From NCBI GenBank assembly GCA_000024525.1, contig CP001769.1:2528001-2592000 (forward strand): 64,000 nucleotides of DNA, read 5' to 3'. Within the stretch, counting starts at the first letter, position 1, and the number at the start of each line of letters is the position of its first letter. The notes below the pieces were generated by a model, which made no database searches, was not told the DNA's origin, and worked only from the letters and a program-made list of their open reading frames with translations. The DNA comes from Spirosoma linguale DSM 74 (lineage in GTDB: Bacteria > Bacteroidota > Bacteroidia > Cytophagales > Spirosomataceae). A program made the translations under genes and the position numbers. Shown here in pieces: positions 28,989 to 36,258 of the stretch.

Positions 28989-29243
28989 AGCCTTGAGTAT
29001 GTTATTTGTAATCAACCATTTAGTTGAGTGGTAGCATAACTCTATGTATCGACTCAAGGTTATCGTTTTATGAATAAATCATCAAGTTTAATAATGTTAA
29101 TATTTTGCACTATATCGTAAAGCGTATGTGAACAGTGGCGCTTGAGAAATAGTAATAAATCGATGTCCCACAAAACGCTCTATTAATTGAAAAGGCAGTT
29201 TTTACCATTTGTCAATTCTATTCCGTAGCATTCGGTCATGTTC

Positions 29244-29726
29244 CTAGGGCTTTGCTCTCCCAATAAATCGACCATTTCCTAACAAGAAATTTATAGCTCT
29301 GCCAACGTTTCGGTCGATGCTTTCCTGGCTTTTCAACTTAGTTATGTAGCGCACGATCTCGTGTTGCAGCGAAGGGCGTAAGCTTTCAAAAATTGCCTTG
29401 GCTGGTGGGTTTGCCTGCAGCGCTTCTCTTAACTGAGGGTGAAGTTCCAGGCGTCGGTCGGTGGGGTCAACCTCGATGGTAATCTCGAGGGTCTCACCAA
29501 TTCGTTTGGGCGAATTTTTCAGCATCCTGGTGTTGATGTAAAGCCGCCAATCGCCACTGTATTTGACTAATGTCTGTTGGTAGGGCAGTTGGTTGATTGT
29601 GCCACGTACCGGAATTTTCCCTTTTTGGTTGCTGGCGTGGTTAAGAATTGGCTGCAAAATCTCTTGGGGTACAAACACAAAAGGGTTCACGCCGATTATG
29701 TTGAGGTTAGCAGTAAAGTTGTACAT
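29244..29726 (-). CDS. YdeI/OmpD-associated family protein (DUF1905 plus YdeI-type C-terminus)
   Basis: This 160-residue cytosolic protein starts at MYNFTANLNIIG; a longer in-frame start adds 14 unlikely residues. The N-terminal half is a DUF1905 beta-barrel (NPFVFVPQEILQPI ... GDWRLYINTRMLK ... GETLEITIEVDP). The C-terminal half is the YdeI/OmpD-associated helical segment (LREALQANPPAKAIFESL, HEIVRYITKLKSQESIDRNV). Relatives are linked to bacteriocin or peptide protection in enterobacteria, but the biochemical role is unknown. It is flanked by non-coding DNA on both sides. Confidence 0.85.
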   Translation of the reverse strand: MYNFTANLNIIGVNPFVFVPQEILQPILNHASNQKGKIPVRGTINQLPYQQTLVKYSGDWRLYINTRMLKNSPKRIGETLEITIEVDPTDRRLELHPQLREALQANPPAKAIFESLRPSLQHEIVRYITKLKSQESIDRNVGRAINFLLGNGRFIGRAKP

Positions 29727-30078
29727 GAGATTTTTTCTTGTAAATGGACAAAGCGGCTTAGGATGCAACTTAGGAGTAAGATTTTATCAGGCTAATATGC
29801 GACTTAGACTGTATCTGAAAACGCTCCAAATTGAAACGGAAAGGAGCGTCCATGGATAGGCTGTTTGCAGAGAAGGTAAAGATAAGACGTTGTAGTAAGA
29901 TCCGTCGTTATCTGAAGAAAACCAATGGCCATTGGCATGTTGAGGGGCATTTACCTGGCCGAGAAAGCATGTAAGATCGGGGCACCGGCAGAGCTGTTAA
30001 AAATAAACCAGCTAGTTGGCTACTTCTGTTAAATTGACATAATGTTTTAATATAACCCGAACCAGTAGGGCAAAACGA
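29727..30078. other. Intergenic region with one small stem-loop
   Basis: No gene is supported. ACGCTCC (29821-29827) pairs with GGAGCGT (29843-29849) over a 15-nt loop. The stretch presumably contains the promoters of the divergent neighbours. Confidence 0.35.
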
Positions 30079-30954
30079 ATGGCTGTAAAAACAAAAGCTA
30101 TACCAGTTAATAGGATGACTGACGATCTGGGCACAGGGATTACCATTGAAAAAATAGCCTTTCAGCAGTTACCTCCCATCGATAATGCAGATACCGGTGA
30201 AGAAGATCGGTTAGCCCACCGACACAACACGCATACATTTCACCTGCTCCAACAAGGAACCGTAGCAATTGACATTGATTTCCAACACTACAACATGGAG
30301 CCCTCCTCGATTATCTACATTCACCCTCATCAGGTACATCGTACAACAGCTCTTAGCGAAATAACCGTTGTGAGTCTGGCAATAACAAACGAAAATTTGA
30401 ACCCCGAATACCTGAACCTGCTGGAAAGTATGGCCCCCGTGAAACCCTTACTCTTGCCCTCCGAATCGTTCACCCTCCTTGACCAAGCCGTATCCCTTTG
30501 CCTGAATGTGTTTGGGAGAAAAGCCGATAAACTGTATCATTCCCTGCTGAAAGATGCTTGCAACGCCCTGGTAGCCCTCATTTTATCAGTCTATTTAGAA
30601 CAAACCCAATCGACCAGTAAGCTATCACGGTTTGAACTGATCACTCAGGCGTTCAGAGAGCACCTGGAGCGAAACTATACGACAGTCAAACGTCCAGCCG
30701 ACTACGCCCAGAAACTAAATATAACGACTGCTTACCTCAACGAATGTGTTAAACACACCACTGGCTATTCGGTTTCTCAGCAGATACAGCAACGAATCAT
30801 TCTGGAAGCCAAGCGGCTGCTCTACCATTCCGATCAATCGGTGAAAGAAATTGCCGCTGAGTTAGGCTACGACGATTACCCGTATTTCTGCCGGCTCTTT
30901 ACCAAATCGACCGGCATGAGTGCTTTAGCCTTTCGAACGAAAAACCATTATTAG
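30079..30954 (+). CDS. AraC-family transcriptional regulator
   Basis: This 291-residue AraC regulator has an N-terminal cupin sensing domain (HRHNTHTFHLLQQGTVAIDI, then IIYIHPHQVHRT) and a C-terminal double helix-turn-helix (PADYAQKLNITTAYLNECVK; VKEIAAELGYDDYPYFCRLF). It ends FRTKNHY. It precedes the FAD monooxygenase gene on the same strand by 44 bp, which suggests it controls that enzyme. The ligand is unknown. Confidence 0.92.
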   Translation: MAVKTKAIPVNRMTDDLGTGITIEKIAFQQLPPIDNADTGEEDRLAHRHNTHTFHLLQQGTVAIDIDFQHYNMEPSSIIYIHPHQVHRTTALSEITVVSLAITNENLNPEYLNLLESMAPVKPLLLPSESFTLLDQAVSLCLNVFGRKADKLYHSLLKDACNALVALILSVYLEQTQSTSKLSRFELITQAFREHLERNYTTVKRPADYAQKLNITTAYLNECVKHTTGYSVSQQIQQRIILEAKRLLYHSDQSVKEIAAELGYDDYPYFCRLFTKSTGMSALAFRTKNHY

Positions 30955-30998
30955 TCCAATACTTACCCTGTCGGCGTATTTCCTGTCTTGGTTGGGCG

Positions 30999-32153
30999 AT
31001 GTTCCTTTGTGCCATGAAGAAAATCGCCAACACAATGGACTTTATACAAGGAAAAGACGTGCTCGTTTCAGGAGCCAGTATAGCCGGCCTTAGCGCTGCC
31101 TGGTGGATGAATCAGTTAGGCTATCGGGTAACGGTGGTCGAAATGGCCCCGCAACCCCGTGTTCATGGGGCGGCCGTTGATTTTAAAGGCGATACCATAA
31201 CCGTTTTGAAACGCATGGGTCTGTATGAGCCGTTGACAAAACACCGCTTACACGTCGACTTGGTGGAGTTTAAGAATGCCGACGATCTGACGGAGAGCTC
31301 GATACAGCTAGACGACAAAGCCTCTGATGAGCTAGAGATCGAGCGAGATGCCTTTATCGGTATTTTATTCAATACGTTGAAAAACCAGGTTACCTTTTTG
31401 TTTAACGACAGCATTACAGCCCTTGACGAGATTGAGCAAGAAATTGTTGTGCACTTCAAACAGGGCTCACCACGCTCTTTTGATTTGGTGCTGGGCTGCG
31501 ATGGGGTTCACTCAGGGGTAAGAAGGCTTTGGTTTGGTGAGGAAGCTACGTATGCCCATTTTTTGAATGCATATGGCTCGCTCACTATTTTGCCTAAGTT
31601 GCTGATTAACCAAAGCACGATGCAGCTGTACCGAGTGCCGGGTAAGTCCATTACCCTCAATGCCTACAATGATAAGACGGATGTTATATTCAGTTTCGTT
31701 TCAGACACTGAAATTGCTTATGATTATCGCAATAAGGAGCAGCAAAGACAGCTGATTCTTGACCAGTTTGCCGGGCAAAGCTGGCGTACGGCCGAACTGT
31801 TGCAAGAAGTGCAGCAGTCGGATAACTTCTACTTTGTTGACTTCTATCAGATCAAAATGCCGTTCTGGTCAAAAGGTAGAGTGGCCTTAGTGGGTGATGC
31901 GGCCTATTGTGCTTCTCCGGCTTCGGGTATGGGCGGTTCACTGGCTGTAAGCGGTGCTGCGGCCTTGGCCGACGCTTTGCAAAAACACGATGGTAACTAT
32001 GCATTAGCCTTCAGGGATTATAACACGAACTTTCGTCCGTTTATTGAAAGTGTGCAGGCTGAAGCACAACAAAACCTGAGCACGGTTTTTCTTCCCCGAA
32101 CCGAAGCAGGTATTCAGCAAGGTAATGCACAAACAACCCCTTTTTATGGGTAG
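30999..32153 (+). CDS. FAD-dependent monooxygenase (PheA/TfdB- and TetX-like aromatic hydroxylase family)
   Basis: This flavoprotein hydroxylase is up to 384 residues long; the true start may be Met6 or Met13, just before GKDVLVSGASIAGL. It shows the Rossmann dinucleotide motif SGASIAGLSAAWW, a DG motif (LGCDGVHSGVRRLWFG), and the FAD-binding GD motif GRVALVGDAAYC followed by SPASGMGGSLAVSGA. These are the hallmarks of group A flavin monooxygenases using NAD(P)H and O2. TetX-type enzymes share this layout, so antibiotic modification is possible, but no substrate can be read from sequence. It is paired with the AraC gene upstream. Confidence 0.9.
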   Translation: MFLCAMKKIANTMDFIQGKDVLVSGASIAGLSAAWWMNQLGYRVTVVEMAPQPRVHGAAVDFKGDTITVLKRMGLYEPLTKHRLHVDLVEFKNADDLTESSIQLDDKASDELEIERDAFIGILFNTLKNQVTFLFNDSITALDEIEQEIVVHFKQGSPRSFDLVLGCDGVHSGVRRLWFGEEATYAHFLNAYGSLTILPKLLINQSTMQLYRVPGKSITLNAYNDKTDVIFSFVSDTEIAYDYRNKEQQRQLILDQFAGQSWRTAELLQEVQQSDNFYFVDFYQIKMPFWSKGRVALVGDAAYCASPASGMGGSLAVSGAAALADALQKHDGNYALAFRDYNTNFRPFIESVQAEAQQNLSTVFLPRTEAGIQQGNAQTTPFYG

Positions 32154-32352
32154 TCTATAAGCCTGTTAATCGCTACAAACCTGTTTTAGAACCGGGTTGA
32201 CGGAGCAGAAACACCCATAAGCACAATGCCTCCTGTTCTACCCTATGATTACAACTCATAGGATAACGCTCCCCCAAATGAGATTTATGATCCGCTTAAA
32301 GGTCAGTGGATGCTGCCGGTTGGCTGGCTACTTTGCCAATAGCCTGTGTAAG

Positions 32353-32411
32353 CAGTGCTATTCTCAGAAATCGTTTGCGAGAACCGTCAACTGTTCCTAT
32401 GAATAGCACTG
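32353..32411. repeat. 11-bp inverted repeat upstream of the toxin-antitoxin operon
   Basis: CAGTGCTATTC (32353-32363) and GAATAGCACTG (32401-32411) are perfect complements, 37 nt apart, about 90 bp before the antitoxin start. They lie within a 347-bp gene-free gap (32154-32500). It could be an operator for the autoregulated antitoxin or a terminator of the monooxygenase gene; neither is shown. Confidence 0.45.
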
Positions 32412-32500
32412 ATTTATTATCCGTAACTAGTTTCGTGTTGCAAAAATGAACGACTCTCGGCATATTGCAGTTGTAGTAATGAAAAAAGGCACTACTTGGT

Positions 32501-32911
32501 ATGGCATTCGCAACACTCCCTCCACAAACAGCGGTATATACCCCCTACACCCTGATTGATAAATCCCGTCAGGGCATGATGCGCTCAGAGGCCGATCAGG
32601 TAGCTCAGTTAGCCAGCTTGACCGATGTTGAACTGGCTCGCATTTTGAACATGTCGATTCGAAACCTGCACCGGCTCAAAGCCGAGGATAAATTGACCCG
32701 GGATGCCTCCGAGCGGCTTCTCTTACTGACCAATCTGTTACGACATGGTTTGGACGTCTTCGATGAGGATGCCCAGACCCTGGCCGAGTGGCTTCGTTCT
32801 CCTATTCGGGAACTCAATACCCAATCGCCCTTATCTCTGCTCGATACAACCACCGGGTTTGGGCTAGTGGACGATGTGTTGGGCCGCATCGAGCACGGTA
32901 TTGTCGGCTAA
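32501..32911 (+). CDS. ParS/Xre-MbcA-type antitoxin (DUF2384) of a RES toxin pair
   Basis: This 136-residue antitoxin has an N-terminal helix-turn-helix-like region (LTDVELARILNMSIRNLHRLK) and the C-terminal DUF2384 toxin-binding domain (GLDVFDEDAQTLAEWLRSPI ... SPLSLLDTTTGFGLVDDVL), which ends RIEHGIVG. In this family the antitoxin neutralises the RES toxin and represses the operon. The toxin gene starts 17 bp downstream. Length and order match the family. Confidence 0.92.
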   Translation: MAFATLPPQTAVYTPYTLIDKSRQGMMRSEADQVAQLASLTDVELARILNMSIRNLHRLKAEDKLTRDASERLLLLTNLLRHGLDVFDEDAQTLAEWLRSPIRELNTQSPLSLLDTTTGFGLVDDVLGRIEHGIVG

Positions 32912-32927
32912 TTACCCTGCTCTCTGG

Positions 32928-33404
32928 ATGTTAACTGTTTACCGAACCGTCAAAGCAAAGTACATCGACGAACCCTTAGCCACCGAAGGCGCGCGGCTGT
33001 TTGGGGGCCGGTGGAACCCGAAAGGCTACCCCTTGCTTTATACTACCTCCTCCCCGGCCTTAGCCTTGGTCGAATCGTTGGTACACCAACCTCGAGTCCA
33101 GTACGACAAGTTACCCAAGCTCTTTCTATTTACCCTAGAGGTGCCTGATGACTCGTTAACCACTTGGTCGCTGGAGGACTTGCCGACTTACTGGAACGAA
33201 GAGAGTTATGAACGAACCCAGTGGCTGTTGAGGAATTGGCTGGATGAGCCCAGCACGCTAGTGGCGGCAGTGCCCTCGGTGGTAGTGCCGATGTCTTACA
33301 ACTATTTGCTTCATCCTTCTCATCGGGCTTTTAACCAGATACGGGTTATCGAACAAGCGCCTTTTCCGATTGAACGTCGGCTCTGGCAGTCGGATACTCC
33401 TTGA
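32928..33404 (+). CDS. RES-domain toxin (NAD+-targeting)
   Basis: This 158-residue toxin has a RES domain. The start is set at MLTVYRTVKAKY, after the antitoxin stop; a longer frame overlaps the antitoxin. Family residues are visible: Arg in VYRTVKAKY, the GGRWNPKGYPLLYTTSSPALALVESLVH region with the Arg and Glu of the active site (written here only as a region, about 30-56), and the C-terminal VVPMSYNYLLHPSH with the conserved Ser and His. RES toxins (ParT/MbcT) degrade NAD+ or modify enzymes by ADP-ribosyl transfer. It is immediately followed, 31 bp later, by the IS21 element. Confidence 0.92.
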   Translation: MLTVYRTVKAKYIDEPLATEGARLFGGRWNPKGYPLLYTTSSPALALVESLVHQPRVQYDKLPKLFLFTLEVPDDSLTTWSLEDLPTYWNEESYERTQWLLRNWLDEPSTLVAAVPSVVVPMSYNYLLHPSHRAFNQIRVIEQAPFPIERRLWQSDTP

Positions 33405-33435
33405 GTCGGCGGCTATCGTTAAGTGAAACGTTCAC

Positions 33436-33488
33436 TATGTATTCCGGACAAAGTGACCCAGGCGTTTCGGAGCAAACTGACCCACCCC
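33436..33488 (+). repeat. IS21 left end with two transposase-binding repeats
   Basis: Two tandem copies of a motif, ATTCCGGACAAAGTGACCCA and TTTCGGAGCAAACTGACCCA, start at the left terminus. Confidence 0.85.
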
Positions 33489-33523
33489 GCCTGTGGGTAG
33501 GAACCGCTCAAAGTTAGTACACT

Positions 33524-34267
33524 TTATTTCTCAGCCGCAAGACTTTGCTTGCGTCGCATCGATTCACCCTTCAACTCCATCCGATGAGCCTTGTGAGTTA
33601 GCCGGTCCAGGATGGCATCGGCCAAGGTAGGATCGTCGATGTATTCGTGCCATTTACTCACCGGCAGTTGCGAGGTGATGATCGTAGCGGCCTTGCCATG
33701 CCGGTCCTCCATGATCTGTAACAGGGCCAATCGGCCATTCTGATCAAGGGGTTGTAAGCCCCAGTCATCCAGAATGAGCAGGTGTTGCCGCTCCAGACGA
33801 CTCATCTCCCGCTGGTAGGAGCCGTCGGCTTTAGCCAGTTGCAGTCGCTGTATGAGCCGGATCAGATTGTGATAACCCACCCGATACCCCAGCTGACAGG
33901 CCTGATAGCCCAGGGCCGAAGCCACGTAACTTTTGCCGCAGCCAGTTGATCCCGTCAGGAAGATATTCTCGGCTCGATCGATGAAGCGGCAGTCGGCCAA
34001 ACGAAGCACCAGCGTCTTATCCAGGTTGCGGCCAGGGCCGTAGTGCAACTCTTCCAGCGAGGCCTGATAGCGAAAGCGGGCCGCCCGGATGGCCATCTGG
34101 GTGCGTCGGTGTTGACGGTACTCATGTTCAGCTTCAGTAAGCTGGGCCAGCAGTTCGTCGGCAGGCGGTTGCTGGTGAAGGGGTAGGCGAAGCAGGGTCT
34201 CGAAGGCCTGATACATGCCCACCAGTTTAAGGTCCCGTAGTCGGTCAAGTGTCGCTTGGTTATTCAT
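33524..34267 (-). CDS. istB: IstB-like ATP-binding helper of IS21
   Basis: This is the 247-residue AAA+ ATPase that helps the IS21 transposase choose and activate target DNA. It shows Walker A FLTGSTGCGKSYVASALG, Walker B LLILDDWGLQPLD, and the family C-terminus HEYIDDPTLADAILDRLTHK. It follows istA by 48 bp on the minus strand, the standard IS21 order. It is full length. Confidence 0.94.
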   Translation of the reverse strand: MNNQATLDRLRDLKLVGMYQAFETLLRLPLHQQPPADELLAQLTEAEHEYRQHRRTQMAIRAARFRYQASLEELHYGPGRNLDKTLVLRLADCRFIDRAENIFLTGSTGCGKSYVASALGYQACQLGYRVGYHNLIRLIQRLQLAKADGSYQREMSRLERQHLLILDDWGLQPLDQNGRLALLQIMEDRHGKAATIITSQLPVSKWHEYIDDPTLADAILDRLTHKAHRMELKGESMRRKQSLAAEK

Positions 34268-34315
34268 ACTTTTTATTCCCTTTTGTAGTTGGTACGTGTG
34301 TTGATTGGCTCGGCT

Positions 34316-35857
34316 TTACTGGTAGGCTGATGCGCCCCGGATGTTTTCATGGCTGGGTACTGAGCTGACAGGACTGGCATCGGAGAGCGTATCCAGCCCG
34401 CGTTCGATGATGGATCGGATGACTTTGTAGCTCACGCTCTGGTAGCACAACGCCCGTTGGCAGGCCCGCTCCAGACGTTCTCTACCCACTTTCTTTTCCA
34501 GACTTAGTACACCCTGGCACGACTTATAAGCCTGTTCGGGATGCGCCCGGCTCGTTAGGATGGCTTCGACGGCCTGCCGGGTTTGGGGGCCAATGCGGTC
34601 GGCCCGACGGACGAACGTCTCCGGGCTCCAGTCACTGATCCACTGATGGGCTGGGGGCAAATGCTCTTTGAGTGTCGAGTAATGGTACTGTCCCTGTAAT
34701 CGCTGGTGAGTCGCAATACGCTGGTGCTGGCAGTAGACTTCAACGCTTGACGCCGTGTAGATCAGCCGTACCCACTGGCCGATGTAGCGATAGGGTACGC
34801 TGTAATAATGCTTGTCTTCTGACAGCAGTACATGGCCGTTTTTCTGAACCCGGCTCCCCGCATAGTGTTTGATGAGATAAGCCGTGTTGGGCAACCCCAT
34901 CAAGTGCATTCGCTCCCGCTCCTCGAACTGCGACTGCCGACTATGGCCCCGGTTCTGAAAGCGCATTTGGTTGTGGGCGTCGAGTAAGGGGCGGATAGCC
35001 GCATTGAGATCGTCAAGTCGATGAAAGACCTCATTGCGCAGGGGAGCGTAGATGCGTCGATAGAGGATGTTGACGGCTCCTTCGACCAGAGCTTTGTCGC
35101 GGGGCTTACCGCTCCGGGCCGGCAGGATCGTCGTTTGATAATGGAGCGCAAAGTCAGCCAGCGTCTCATTGATCTGGGGTTCATAGCGATCCGAGCGAAT
35201 CACAGCCGCTTTGAGGTTATCGGGCACGATGGCCGCTGGTACGCCCCCGAAGTAATGCAGGGCGTTTTGCAGGGCGGTGATGAAGTCCTCCTTGCGCTGA
35301 GTAGCCACTACCTGGGCGTAAGTGAGCTGACTGCAACCCAGCACGGCCACGAAGAACTCGACCGGCCTAACCTCCCCTGTTGTCTGGTCGACCAGCGAGA
35401 GCCGCTTGCCCGCAAAGTCGACGAAGAGTTTGTCGCCCGCTTTGTGCTCAATGTGCATGCTGGTCTGCTGCCGCTGGCTCCAAAGCTGATAATAGTGGCA
35501 GAACTGCGTATACTGATAGCCGTTGGGATGTTCGGCTTTGTAATCCAGCCAAAGACTATACCGGGTAACGCCGGGTCGGGTCAGTTCGCGGTCAATCTGA
35601 GCGAATCGTTGTTGAAGAATAGTTAGGGGGGCGTCGGGTGAGGGCGCAGGCGGACGACTTTGTACCAGCTCATCCAACTGTTGGTCGGAGAGTTGCGGGA
35701 GGGAAAGCGTTGCCGGATCGGGAAGCATGCGCAGGTAGCCCCGGACGGTATTGCGAGCCAGGCCTAGCGAACGGGCAATATCCCGGATAGACTTATGTTG
35801 CTGCTGGAGAAGCAGAATCTGACGGAGTAGGTGCATAGGAAGACGCTGGTTGGCCAT
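34316..35857 (-). CDS. istA: IS21-family transposase IstA
   Basis: This 513-residue transposase has an N-terminal helix-turn-helix (KSIRDIARSLGLARNTVRGY) and an rve-type DDE integrase core (HKAGDKLFVDFAGKRLSLVD for the first Asp; GGVPAAIVPDNLKAAVIRSD for the second; KPRDKALVEGAVNILYRRIY for the Glu). A Mu-transposase-like C-terminal beta-barrel (HVLLSEDKHYYSVPYRYIG) follows. It is uninterrupted, and its start lies inside the right terminal repeat region. Confidence 0.94.
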   Translation of the reverse strand: MANQRLPMHLLRQILLLQQQHKSIRDIARSLGLARNTVRGYLRMLPDPATLSLPQLSDQQLDELVQSRPPAPSPDAPLTILQQRFAQIDRELTRPGVTRYSLWLDYKAEHPNGYQYTQFCHYYQLWSQRQQTSMHIEHKAGDKLFVDFAGKRLSLVDQTTGEVRPVEFFVAVLGCSQLTYAQVVATQRKEDFITALQNALHYFGGVPAAIVPDNLKAAVIRSDRYEPQINETLADFALHYQTTILPARSGKPRDKALVEGAVNILYRRIYAPLRNEVFHRLDDLNAAIRPLLDAHNQMRFQNRGHSRQSQFEERERMHLMGLPNTAYLIKHYAGSRVQKNGHVLLSEDKHYYSVPYRYIGQWVRLIYTASSVEVYCQHQRIATHQRLQGQYHYSTLKEHLPPAHQWISDWSPETFVRRADRIGPQTRQAVEAILTSRAHPEQAYKSCQGVLSLEKKVGRERLERACQRALCYQSVSYKVIRSIIERGLDTLSDASPVSSVPSHENIRGASAYQ

Positions 35858-35863
35858 AGGTTC

Positions 35864-35996
35864 GGAGGGTCAATTTGTTCCGAAACTACGGTGATTAGGC
35901 GGCTCCTGCTCAGCGGGCGGGGTGGGTCAGTTTGGCCCGAAATGGGTGGGTCAACTACATCCGAAACAGGTGGGTCAGTTTACTCCGAAATACACA
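35864..35996 (-). repeat. IS21 right end with multiple transposase-binding repeats
   Basis: On the minus strand, three clear copies begin TTTCGGAGTAAACTGACCCA, TTTCGGATGTAGTTGACCCA and TTTCGGGCCAAACTGACCCA, spaced about 25 bp. A fourth weaker copy lies at about 35864-35887. Confidence 0.85.
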
Positions 35997-36143
35997 TTCA
36001 CAAAGTGAGACGAAGGAACAGTCATGTTTTTGCTTCAAAAAATGGGCGTTTAATGGGAAGGCCTGATTCAACAACTGTCAAATTCTATCTGTCGCATACG
36101 GACCGAAAGTCCTTTTTCGTTAGCTTGTCGTCTAAATAAAAAA

Positions 36144-36198
36144 AGCCTCCTCTCTTGCTATGGCGTCGGACTGATGCTCAAAGTTAAGAAAGGAAGCT
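36144..36198 (-). terminator. Probable terminator of the SdrD/SpvB-like operon
   Basis: AGCCTCCTCTCTT (36144-36156) and AAGAAAGGAAGCT (36186-36198) pair at 11 of 13 positions. An A-run precedes the stem on the plus strand, so transcripts from the minus strand end in a T-run about 100 bp after the stop of the 1837-residue gene. Confidence 0.6.
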
Positions 36199-36258
36199 CT
36201 GTTTTGTCAAAACTGAAAATTCGGGATGATTTAGGTTTATGTATATTCCCGATTTTTT

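Larger units (their letters stand above)
33436..35996 (-). mobile_element. IS21-family insertion sequence, apparently intact
   Basis: This 2.56-kb element carries istA and istB on the minus strand. Ends read TATGTATTCCGGA (left) and TGTGTATTTCGGA (right, complement). TTCAC flanks it on both sides (33431-33435 and 35997-36001), a good 5-bp target duplication. Inside both ends are repeated copies of TTTCGGA..AAACTGACCCACC: two at the left, three clear and one weaker at the right. These are the multiple transposase-binding sites typical of IS21. Both genes are open and full length, so it may be active. Confidence 0.92.

Noticed and set aside
35021..35626. 201-codon plus-strand frame opposite istA
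   Set aside because: Antisense shadow; istA on the minus strand is complete with its catalytic motifs.
36001..36139. Short frame reading TTVKFYLSHTDRKSFFV, reminiscent of the Arm-binding N-terminus of Bacteroidota tyrosine recombinases
   Set aside because: Only about 20 residues resemble the family and the frame stops at once; too short to call an integrase relic.
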